DNA of 64,000 nt from Lacihabitans sp. CS3-21. Lineage in GTDB: Bacteria > Bacteroidota > Bacteroidia > Cytophagales > Spirosomataceae. The stretch lies in NCBI RefSeq assembly GCF_024343675.1, contig NZ_RJUD01000009.1, positions 1-64,000 on the forward strand, read 5' to 3'. A program made the position numbers and the translations under genes. Below are positions 43,452-51,046 of this stretch, piece by piece; positions within the stretch are counted from its first letter, which is position 1, and each line of letters begins with the position of its first letter. The notes beneath the pieces are model-generated. The model saw only the letters and a program-made list of their open reading frames with translations. It was not told the DNA's origin and did no database searches.

Positions 43452-44402
43452 TTAAAAAGTCAATTTGCTTAGATCCACATTTCCACCACTGAGAATTATA
43501 CCAACTTGCTGATTTTTAAACAAATGCTTATTTTTGATGAGAGCTGCTAAAGGTACAGCACATGAAGGCTCAATGATTATCTTAAGATTATTAAAAACCA
43601 ACTTCAAAGCTGTGAGGATTTCTTCATCATTCACCAGCAAGATGTCTTCCACAGTATTTTTTATAATTTCCAATGTTTTGTCCGAAAGGTTAGTCAGCAA
43701 TCCATCTGCAATGGTATTGATATAAGGTGCTTTTTCTACTTTTCCTGATCTGAAAGACAAAACGGCATCAGCAGCACCTTCTGGTTCTCCTGCGTAAACT
43801 TTGGCTTTATTTGAGAAATATTTTACTGAAAGCCCCGTTCCACTCAAAAGACCACCACCACCAACTGGAGCCAAGATGCTGTCCAAGTCTGGGTTTTCTT
43901 CAAGTAGTTCTTTGGCGGCAGTAGCTTGACCAGCAATTACGTCATAATTGTCAAAAGGATGAATGAAATGAGCCCCCGTTTTTTCTATAATTTCTCTAAC
44001 ACCGTTTTCCCTCGCCTCTAGTGTCGGTTCACAAAAAATCAACTCAGCTCCAAGATTTATTACGCCATTGACTTTTGGTTTTGGAGCATTGTTGGGCATC
44101 ACAATATATGCTTTTGTGTGTAGCATTTTAGCGGCCAATGCCACGGCTTGAGCATGATTTCCAGAAGAATGTGTGCATAATCCATTTGCTATCAGTTCTT
44201 TGTCAAGACTCAAGGCTGCATTTAATCCACCTCTTGCCTTAAATGCTCCAATTTTTTGCAAGTTTTCGCATTTAAAAAATACTTGGCATCCACACAATTC
44301 GTTGATTATTTCAGAAAACAAAACTGGGGTACGATTGATATAAGATTTGATTCGCTCATGCGAAGTTACTATATCAAGTCTTGAAGGAATGGCAGATAAC
44401 AT
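43452..44402 (-). CDS. Threonine dehydratase / serine racemase-type PLP enzyme
   Basis: A 316-residue fold-type II PLP enzyme without the regulatory ACT domain, so catabolic rather than biosynthetic IlvA in form. The PLP lysine is K55 in IGAFKARGG; the SSGNHAQA loop and the phosphate-binding VGGGGLLSGTG are intact. Members of this size include catabolic threonine dehydratase, serine racemase and hydroxyaspartate dehydratase; the sequence alone does not decide. Cytoplasmic, monocistronic. Confidence 0.88.
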   Translation of the reverse strand: MLSAIPSRLDIVTSHERIKSYINRTPVLFSEIINELCGCQVFFKCENLQKIGAFKARGGLNAALSLDKELIANGLCTHSSGNHAQAVALAAKMLHTKAYIVMPNNAPKPKVNGVINLGAELIFCEPTLEARENGVREIIEKTGAHFIHPFDNYDVIAGQATAAKELLEENPDLDSILAPVGGGGLLSGTGLSVKYFSNKAKVYAGEPEGAADAVLSFRSGKVEKAPYINTIADGLLTNLSDKTLEIIKNTVEDILLVNDEEILTALKLVFNNLKIIIEPSCAVPLAALIKNKHLFKNQQVGIILSGGNVDLSKLTF

Positions 44403-44450
44403 ATAATGAACTTATTGTTTATAAAATCAATTATTAATTTAACATTACGT

Positions 44451-44484
44451 TTTGATTAAACAAGCACCAAAAGACTTAATTTTG
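44451..44484 (+). promoter_or_regulatory. Promoter of the DUF4056 gene
   Basis: TTTG (44451-44454) and TAATTTTG (44477-44484), 22 bases apart, match the Bacteroidota -33/-7 consensus in sequence and spacing. The predicted transcription start at about 44490 lies 20 bases before the ATG at 44511. This rules against the upstream GTG at 44484 as a start, since it would fall inside the promoter. Confidence 0.6.
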
Positions 44485-44510
44485 TGTGCTTTTCATGGAG
44501 ATACAAAATT

Positions 44511-45533
44511 ATGCGATTATTAACACTATTACTTATTTCTTTCAGCTTATTTGCAAAAGCTCCGAAAAACGTAAATCTTAAAAATCCTCCTCCTAGAATC
44601 ATCCGTACCTGCTGCTCATTTGGAGTGGATGTAAAAGTAGCGGGTATGCCATTTGTAAAATATACTGAAGTAACCTCCCTTGAGCTCATCGGCAATCATA
44701 AATATTTAGGCAGTAAAGCCGAAAATAACGGAATCATTTATACTGAAAAAGGCGGATTTATAGATATGGGTCACTTGCGAGATATCGCTGATTTTACGGC
44801 TTATTTATACTTACTTATTCAAGACCAGAGGCATACTGGTGCTTTTTCTTTGAAGTTAGGCAACGAGGGCGGTATGAAAACGCTGACCGTAAATGTACCT
44901 GAAAAATTCACCGATGAAGACGTAGTACATTTAGCTGGAAGGATAGCTTATGATCTTTCTGTTTGGCACGAAATCTCCACATCATATGGAGCTTCTTTTA
45001 TTCCCTTAGTTCCTGAGCGATACTCAAGTTTTTCTGTGGAAGATGCCTATTCTAATTTGCTTGGGGTGCATTTAGGAATGAAATCTATACTTGGTTCTGG
45101 TGAATATGAATTAGAAATGACGGCCAATGTGAATGAAGTTTTGGAAAGTTTGAATGCTGTTAAAGATAGGGAGAGTACCATAGAAGCCATGAATGCCGTA
45201 AAAGATATTTGGTGGTCTGGCAAAGCCAAATTGCCAAGTCGTAAGGTATTGATAAAAAGGCAGTTTGAAGTTTATGATTGCGTTTATCCGATGTTGATCA
45301 ATTCGGAGAAAATAGAGAATAGTGTTGAAAACAAGGTTTGTGTGCCATTGGAAAGCTCAAGTAACGAATCTTTCAATGATTTTTACAAACTCAGTATCAA
45401 AGCGAATTTCAAAATTCCTGTGGATAAAGTTTTTGGACAGCATGTCAAAGAAAAGAATATTATTACGCAGTTGGATTTTCCTGCTCTAATAAAATATGCA
45501 GAGGAAGCTACATTTAAAGTTCATGAACAATAA
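44511..45533 (+). CDS. DUF4056 family exported protein
   Basis: A 340-residue protein with a signal peptide (MRLLTLLLISFSLFAKA). Recognisable DUF4056 segments are PPPRIIRTCCSFGVDVKVAG, then NGIIYTEKGGFIDMGHLRDIADF, which carries a conserved His/Asp-rich motif, and the WHEISTSYGAS helix. DUF4056 proteins are predicted outer-membrane or periplasmic proteins of unknown function. The ATG at 44511 is chosen because the further upstream GTG lies in the promoter. It is monocistronic. Confidence 0.82.
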   Translation: MRLLTLLLISFSLFAKAPKNVNLKNPPPRIIRTCCSFGVDVKVAGMPFVKYTEVTSLELIGNHKYLGSKAENNGIIYTEKGGFIDMGHLRDIADFTAYLYLLIQDQRHTGAFSLKLGNEGGMKTLTVNVPEKFTDEDVVHLAGRIAYDLSVWHEISTSYGASFIPLVPERYSSFSVEDAYSNLLGVHLGMKSILGSGEYELEMTANVNEVLESLNAVKDRESTIEAMNAVKDIWWSGKAKLPSRKVLIKRQFEVYDCVYPMLINSEKIENSVENKVCVPLESSSNESFNDFYKLSIKANFKIPVDKVFGQHVKEKNIITQLDFPALIKYAEEATFKVHEQ

Positions 45534-45645
45534 AATTCTCAAAGCTGAGATATTCTGATTTAATTATCCGCTATTTGCATAGCAAATGACCCTCGAAATC
45601 CTTAATTTTGCAGGAAATTTAAATCGATTATAAATTTTCGTAAAA

Positions 45646-47073
45646 ATGCAGATTAAAGATATTCTCCAACTTTCGCCAGAAAGTCAAAGTGTTGTTGTTA
45701 AAGGATGGGTTAGAACCAAAAGAGGCCAAGCCAATATCGTTTTCATAAATCTCAATGACGGTTCTACCATAAAAAATATTCAGGCGGTAGTTGAAGACGG
45801 TAAAATAGAAGAGGAAATCCTCAAGAAAATATCCACTGGTGCTTGTATAGCAGTTTCAGGAACTTTGGTGGCTTCTGCGGGTTCTGGTCAAGCGGTAGAA
45901 GTTTTGGCACAAACCATAGAAATATATGGCACTGCTGACGAAACTTTTCCAATGCAACCTAAAAAGCATAGTCTTGAATTTTTAAGGGAAAAAGCCCATT
46001 TGCGTTTCAGAACCAATACTTTCGGAGCTATCTTCCGCATCAGACATGCTTTGGCATTTGCTGTACACAAATTCTATAACGACAACGGATTCTTTTATTT
46101 ACATACGCCCATCATAACTGCTTCTGACGCTGAAGGTGCAGGAGAAATGTTTAGAGTGAGTAGCTTTGAGCCCAATGCAGCCCCCAAAAACGAAGATGGA
46201 TCTGTTGATTTCTCACAAGATTTCTTTGGTAGAGAAACTTCTCTAACGGTTTCAGGACAGTTGGAAGGTGAATTAGGAGCCATGGCTCTTTCCAAAATCT
46301 ATACTTTTGGGCCAACCTTTAGGGCTGAAAACTCCAATACCACACGCCATTTGGCTGAGTTCTGGATGATTGAGCCAGAAGTTGCATTTTATGAGTTGGA
46401 AGACAACATGAATCTTGCAGAAAGTTTTGTAAAATACGTCATTCAATATGCCATAGACAATTGTAAAGACGATTTGGAGTTTCTTCAAACCAGACTTTTG
46501 GAAGAAGAAAAGTCGAAGCCACAAAACGAACGTTCGGAACAAACTTTGTTAGAAAAGCTAAATTTCGTGGTGGAAAATAGCTTTGAAAGACTCACATATA
46601 CCGAAGCCATTGATATTTTGCTCAAATCTAAGCCTGCACAAAAGAAACAGTTTCAATACGAAGTTGGATGGGGCATAGATCTTCAGTCAGAGCATGAGCG
46701 TTATTTGGTGGAAAAGCACTTCAAAAAGCCTGTAATACTTACTAACTATCCGAAGGATATAAAAGCATTCTATATGAAGCAAGATGCTGATGGAAAGACT
46801 GTTAGAGCCATGGATGTGTTATTTCCAGGTATCGGAGAAATAATTGGAGGATCACAAAGAGAGGACAATTATGAAAAACTCATGACCCGCATCAACGAGG
46901 TGGGGATAGATCCAGATAACCTATGGTGGTATTTAGACACACGCAAATTTGGTTCGGCACCTCATTCAGGTTTTGGACTAGGTTTTGAGCGTCTGGTATT
47001 GTTTGTAACAGGTATGGGGAACATTCGCGATGTGATTCCTTTCCCACGTACACCAAAAAATGCTGAATTTTAA
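45646..47073 (+). CDS. asnS: Asparaginyl-tRNA synthetase
   Basis: A 475-residue class IIb synthetase. An N-terminal OB-fold anticodon domain ([24 protein letters not shown]) is followed by the catalytic core: [16 protein letters not shown] (motif 1 region), [25 protein letters not shown] (motif 2) and [21 protein letters not shown] (motif 3). It charges tRNA-Asn with asparagine. A possible -7 element TAATTTTG lies at 45603-45610. It heads a tight run: nuoH begins 3 bases after its stop. Confidence 0.97.
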   Translation: MQIKDILQLSPESQSVVVKGWVRTKRGQANIVFINLNDGSTIKNIQAVVEDGKIEEEILKKISTGACIAVSGTLVASAGSGQAVEVLAQTIEIYGTADETFPMQPKKHSLEFLREKAHLRFRTNTFGAIFRIRHALAFAVHKFYNDNGFFYLHTPIITASDAEGAGEMFRVSSFEPNAAPKNEDGSVDFSQDFFGRETSLTVSGQLEGELGAMALSKIYTFGPTFRAENSNTTRHLAEFWMIEPEVAFYELEDNMNLAESFVKYVIQYAIDNCKDDLEFLQTRLLEEEKSKPQNERSEQTLLEKLNFVVENSFERLTYTEAIDILLKSKPAQKKQFQYEVGWGIDLQSEHERYLVEKHFKKPVILTNYPKDIKAFYMKQDADGKTVRAMDVLFPGIGEIIGGSQREDNYEKLMTRINEVGIDPDNLWWYLDTRKFGSAPHSGFGLGFERLVLFVTGMGNIRDVIPFPRTPKNAEF

Positions 47074-47076
47074 GCA

Positions 47077-48165
47077 ATGGTTGTAGCCTTACTTATTTTC
47101 CTAGCCGTTATCGGTGCTAATGTGATCGTGAGTGTTTATCTCGAACGAAAGCTATCGGCATTTATACAAGACAGGCTGGGGCCAATGGAAGTTGGTAAGT
47201 GGGGACTTTTACAATTGATTGCAGATTTGTTGAAGCTTTTTCAGAAGGAGGATATTATCCCAACATCTGCTGACAAAAAGCTATTTAAAACTGCTCCATA
47301 CCTGATTTTTGCGGCAATATTTGCCGGATTTGCTCTAGTTCCTATTAATAGATTGTTGCAAGGGGCTGATTTACAGTCTGGTGTGTTTGTGTTAATTGGC
47401 GTAATTTCACTCGACATTATTGGTATTTTGATGGCCGGTTGGTCATCCAATAATAAATATGCACTGTTAGGAGCCATGAGGTCAGTAGCTCAAATCCTTT
47501 CCTATGAAGTTCCGATTGGGCTTTGTATTTTGTGTGTTGCCATCACCAGTGCGAGCCTTAATTTGCAAGAAATAATTAGTTTACAAGGCATTTTTTCTAT
47601 AGAGCCTAATTATCTTTTTGGCATCAAAGCATTGGGTATCGAAACCACAAATGTTGGAGGTTTTCTGACATGGAATATATTTAGGAATCCCTTTCTTTTC
47701 ATTGTTTTTATCATATTTATAATAGCAGGATTGGCAGAGGCCAACAGAGCACCGTTTGATTTACCAGAAGCTGAGTCAGAACTTATTGCTGGTTTTCATA
47801 CCGAATATTCTGGTTTTCGATGGGCAATTATATTTTTGGCCGAATATGGCATGATGCTTTTGTTGGCATTTATGACCACTATTTTGTTTTTAGGTGGATG
47901 GAATACTCCACTTCCAAACATTGGGTCAGTGAAATTGGCTAATTGGACTTCTGGAGCTGAGGGTTCTATTGCCATGCATCTTTGGGGAGCATTTTGGATG
48001 TTTTCAAAGGCATATTTTGGTATGTTGGTGCAAATGTGGGTGAGGTGGACATTGCCTCGCTTAAGAATTGACCAGTTAATGTATTTATGTTGGAAAGTTC
48101 TTACGCCATTGTGCTTACTTTTAGTTTTGATTTCTGCTTTTTGGAGAATTCTAATGATATGGTAA
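47077..48165 (+). CDS. nuoH: NADH-quinone oxidoreductase subunit H (complex I)
   Basis: A 362-residue complex I membrane subunit with about eight transmembrane helices. Conserved segments are YLERKLSAFIQDRLGP near the N-terminus, the quinone-site loops EANRAPFDLPEAESELIAGFHTEYSG and WVRWTLPRLRIDQLMYLCWK. The subunit joins the quinone chamber to the proton-pumping arm. It normally sits between nuoG and nuoI; here it is alone, 3 bases after asnS and 1 base before a hypothetical gene. The sequence looks fully functional. Confidence 0.95.
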   Translation: MVVALLIFLAVIGANVIVSVYLERKLSAFIQDRLGPMEVGKWGLLQLIADLLKLFQKEDIIPTSADKKLFKTAPYLIFAAIFAGFALVPINRLLQGADLQSGVFVLIGVISLDIIGILMAGWSSNNKYALLGAMRSVAQILSYEVPIGLCILCVAITSASLNLQEIISLQGIFSIEPNYLFGIKALGIETTNVGGFLTWNIFRNPFLFIVFIIFIIAGLAEANRAPFDLPEAESELIAGFHTEYSGFRWAIIFLAEYGMMLLLAFMTTILFLGGWNTPLPNIGSVKLANWTSGAEGSIAMHLWGAFWMFSKAYFGMLVQMWVRWTLPRLRIDQLMYLCWKVLTPLCLLLVLISAFWRILMIW

Positions 48166-48166
48166 A

Positions 48167-48727
48167 GTGGCAAAATTAATCGAAAAAGATTTGGAGGAAG
48201 CCATCATAGCTTTGCCAGCAAAAGAGAAAAACAAGATACTGATAAGGCTTATCGATAAAGATAAAGTGTTGGTGGAGCAGCTACATTTTAAACTTATTGA
48301 GCATCCTGAAATAGACTTAAAACTAAGGCAAGATGCAGTTGCGGATGAAATTGATCATCTAAAAAGATTTAATGCGATTAAATCAAAAGAATTATTGACT
48401 TTACAAAGAAGCTATTTTACCAAGATTTCTCATCACAAAAGAATTACGGGTGACAAGGTAGGGGAGGTAAGGTTGGCAGTTAAATTGATTTTGAAATTTG
48501 TAAGTTATTATCCCTTTGTATTCAACAAGGCAGATTTGAAATACAATGCAAAACTCAACGAGTATAATCTTAAGAAAGTTATTCTGATGATGAAAAATCT
48601 CAAAAGTATCCATGAAGATTATCAAATAGAATTCGTAGAAGATATCAACACCATTCTTGATTTCTTTTATAATGGGATTCATGCAGGCCTAGCTAAAAGC
48701 CTTGGTTTGCCCCGAAATATTGATTGA
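48167..48727 (+). CDS. Hypothetical helical protein in the asnS-nuoH-proB run
   Basis: A 186-residue protein, predicted cytoplasmic and almost wholly alpha-helical, rich in Lys, Leu and Ile, with no membrane segment or Cys. The start is a GTG at 48167, one base after the nuoH stop; it is preferred because the frame (AKLIEKDLEEAIIALPAKEK) is continuous from there. I do not recognise a family. Position in a run with 1- and 2-base gaps on either side suggests translational coupling with nuoH and proB. Confidence 0.75.
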   Translation: MAKLIEKDLEEAIIALPAKEKNKILIRLIDKDKVLVEQLHFKLIEHPEIDLKLRQDAVADEIDHLKRFNAIKSKELLTLQRSYFTKISHHKRITGDKVGEVRLAVKLILKFVSYYPFVFNKADLKYNAKLNEYNLKKVILMMKNLKSIHEDYQIEFVEDINTILDFFYNGIHAGLAKSLGLPRNID

Positions 48728-48729
48728 AA

Positions 48730-49764
48730 ATGAAAAGACAATTATTGGTTCTGAAATTCGGGACAGCTTCCATTACAAAGCCATCTGGCGAACCTGATAT
48801 TGAAATCATTAATGAAATAGCCCGCCAAACGGCTATTTTACATAAAAAATACAGAATCATTATAGTTTCATCAGGAGCTGTTGGAGCTGGTAAGCATTTT
48901 GTTCAGAATTATGAAGGCACCATTAGCCAAAGAAAAGCCGCCGCTGCTATCGGGAATCCACTTTTACTGAAAATGTATGATCAAGCTTTTGAGAAATATG
49001 GCATAAACGTAGCTCAAAGTCTTTTGGAAAGACAGCATTTTGCTAACAGACAACAGTTTTTGCAACTCAAAGAAACTTACGATGAGCTTTGGAAAAGCAA
49101 TATTATTCCCATTGCTAACGAAAATGACGTAGTGAGCAACAGAGAGCTTAAATTCTCTGACAACGACGAGTTGGCTACTTTGATAGCTGGAGGTTTTGGA
49201 GCTCAAGTATTGATGCTTTGTACGGCCTCTGGTGGTTTGCTAAACAAAGATGGCCAATTGGTTAGTAGAGTGAAGAAAGTAGACGAGGAAATACTTGGTA
49301 TGGTGAGCAAATCTAAAACAGCTCTTGGGCTTGGAGGCATGGCTTCAAAACTGACTTTTACGCATTTGGCCAATAAAATGGGCATAAAAGTCATCATTTT
49401 TGGTATGAAGCTCGCCGACGGAATTTTAAATGCCATTTCTGAAAATGCTGGAACTACCTTTTTGCCACAAGATGCTAATCTGTCTGCTAAGAACAAATGG
49501 ATAGCCAGTGGGGCCATTTCGGTTGGTAGCGTAACCATTGACGCGGGAGCTAGTAAAGCACTTTTAAATCGTAAAAGCCTTCTTGCCGTTGGTATATCAG
49601 GCTTTGAGGGAGAATTTGAAGCTGGCGAATTGGTAGAGATTTTGGATTTGAACAATCAAATCTTAGCAGTAGGGAAAGCTAAAATATCCTCGCAGACGCT
49701 ACAAGAAAATCTAAAAGTACAAAACCTCATTTTTGTACATGCCGACGATATCGTCTTGATATGA
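48730..49764 (+). CDS. proB: Glutamate 5-kinase
   Basis: A 344-residue enzyme of proline synthesis: amino-acid kinase domain (about 1-250, LVLKFGTASITK, IVSSGAVGAGK, NENDVVSNRELKFSDNDELA) followed by a C-terminal PUA domain (about 265-344, AISVGSVTIDAGASKALLNRK). It phosphorylates glutamate to gamma-glutamyl phosphate. The start is the ATG at 48730; the frame is open to a TTG at 48724 that overlaps the previous stop. Its usual partner proA is not nearby. A terminator follows. Confidence 0.93.
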   Translation: MKRQLLVLKFGTASITKPSGEPDIEIINEIARQTAILHKKYRIIIVSSGAVGAGKHFVQNYEGTISQRKAAAAIGNPLLLKMYDQAFEKYGINVAQSLLERQHFANRQQFLQLKETYDELWKSNIIPIANENDVVSNRELKFSDNDELATLIAGGFGAQVLMLCTASGGLLNKDGQLVSRVKKVDEEILGMVSKSKTALGLGGMASKLTFTHLANKMGIKVIIFGMKLADGILNAISENAGTTFLPQDANLSAKNKWIASGAISVGSVTIDAGASKALLNRKSLLAVGISGFEGEFEAGELVEILDLNNQILAVGKAKISSQTLQENLKVQNLIFVHADDIVLI

Positions 49765-49765
49765 A

Positions 49766-49796
49766 AAAAGCCTTTGGCATTTACCAAAGGCTTTAT
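49766..49796. terminator. Terminator between proB and the convergent ompH-like gene
   Basis: AAAGCCTTTGG (49767-49777) and CCAAAGGCTTT (49784-49794) form a perfect 11-bp stem with a 6-base loop. The A-rich left side and T-rich right side suit both directions. Confidence 0.85.
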
Positions 49797-49816
49797 CTAT
49801 TCTAAAAATCTAGAAA

Positions 49817-50389
49817 TTATTTTTTCGGAACTGTAGCAGCTGGAGCAGCTTCTTTGGTTTCAGCAGGAATTGCAACACCCATTTTCTTGAATACCAAGTT
49901 GGTGATGTTATCAGTTTCTGGAGCTACCAAAATAACTGGTGTAGTACCATATCCAGCATCAGAATTGAGTACATAAGTATATCCGTTTTCTTTTGCTACT
50001 GCATCTATCGCAGTTTGGATTTTATCCATAACTGGAGCTATCATTTCTTGTTGCTTACGAGAAAGTGCTGATTCTGCATTTTGCTGTAACTCTTGCAATT
50101 CATTTTGCTTGTTTTGTAAGGTTTTCTCCTTGTCTGCTTTGATTACAGCTGACATAGAGGCAGCATTTTTTTGATAATCTTCAAACATTTTCTGAGCTTC
50201 GGATAACTTATCTTGATAAAGTTTGTCATACTGAGCTTTTTCTGTCGATAATTTCGCTTGTATGTCTTTAGAATCAGGCAAGTTTTGAAGAATAAATTCT
50301 ATATTCGTATAGCCTATCTTAAGATTCTGAGCGTTTGTTGAAATACTTGCTAAAATTGTTAAAGCAATTACAAATAGTTTGATTTTCAT
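49817..50389 (-). CDS. OmpH/Skp-family periplasmic chaperone (second copy)
   Basis: A 190-residue OmpH/Skp protein: signal peptide (1-20, ending ISTNAQ), KIGYTNIEFILQNLPD at the start of the mature chain, a coiled-coil tentacle (about 45-125, rich in Lys, Glu, Gln and Ala), and a return to the beta body (TYVLNSDAGYGTTPVILVAPE). An Ala/Pro-rich tail ends it. Skp holds unfolded outer-membrane proteins on their way to BamA. It lies 29 bases after the paralogue at 50419 and belongs to the bamA cluster. Confidence 0.9.
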   Translation of the reverse strand: MKIKLFVIALTILASISTNAQNLKIGYTNIEFILQNLPDSKDIQAKLSTEKAQYDKLYQDKLSEAQKMFEDYQKNAASMSAVIKADKEKTLQNKQNELQELQQNAESALSRKQQEMIAPVMDKIQTAIDAVAKENGYTYVLNSDAGYGTTPVILVAPETDNITNLVFKKMGVAIPAETKEAAPAATVPKK

Positions 50390-50418
50390 TTCTGTAGTAT
50401 TAATAAAATTAAATTGGT

Positions 50419-50937
50419 TTACTTTTTAATGTTTAATCCAAGTTCTTCAATTATAAAGTCTGTATAATCGTGTCTTGGGTCAGCATAGAACATACTCATG
50501 TCCGATGCTTTGTCAAAGATAAAACTTAGTTTATATTTTCGAGCTATTTTTTCCGATGTTTTGTATATTTCGTCAAGAATCGGTTTCAATATTTCCTTTT
50601 TTTTCTGAAAAAGTTGACCATTAAGCCCAAATATATTATTATTAAGGGTTTTGAGTTCTTCTTCTTTTTTGTCTATATCTGCAAGTTTTTCTTTCTTCAT
50701 GTCCGCTGTTAAAAGAATTTCTTCTTGCTGAAATTTTTGCTTCATTTTTTCTACATCTGCATATTTTGCTTGTAAGTCTTTTGTCCATTTTTCTGCAAAT
50801 TGATTCATCGTTTCGTTTGCCTTTTTATATTCAGGCATTTTGTTCATGATGTATTCAGTATCAATGTAGCCGAATTTTTGTGCAAATGTCTGCGAACCTA
50901 TAAGCATCAAAAATAAAAAAAATATTTTCAATTTCAT
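50419..50937 (-). CDS. OmpH/Skp-family periplasmic chaperone (first copy)
   Basis: A 172-residue OmpH/Skp protein: signal peptide (1-19, ending SQTFAQ), KFGYIDTEYIMNKMPEYKK, a coiled-coil arm (about 45-115) and a C-terminal return (KLSFIFDKASDMSMFYADP). It is a diverged paralogue of the gene at 49817, downstream of bamA by about 110 bases. Two tandem skp-like genes next to bamA are common in Bacteroidota. Confidence 0.9.
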   Translation of the reverse strand: MKLKIFFLFLMLIGSQTFAQKFGYIDTEYIMNKMPEYKKANETMNQFAEKWTKDLQAKYADVEKMKQKFQQEEILLTADMKKEKLADIDKKEEELKTLNNNIFGLNGQLFQKKKEILKPILDEIYKTSEKIARKYKLSFIFDKASDMSMFYADPRHDYTDFIIEELGLNIKK

Positions 50938-51046
50938 TTTTTTAGATTTAGTCCTTTCTGTTTTTTATTCAATGGTTTAATGTCCTTAAGACGAAAACTT
51001 CCTTTGATAGTTTATAATTCCTATTCTGATTAACAGAAATTTAACA

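Noticed and set aside
49203-49655. 150-codon frame opposite proB
   Set aside because: Shadow of the PUA/kinase coding region; no independent evidence.
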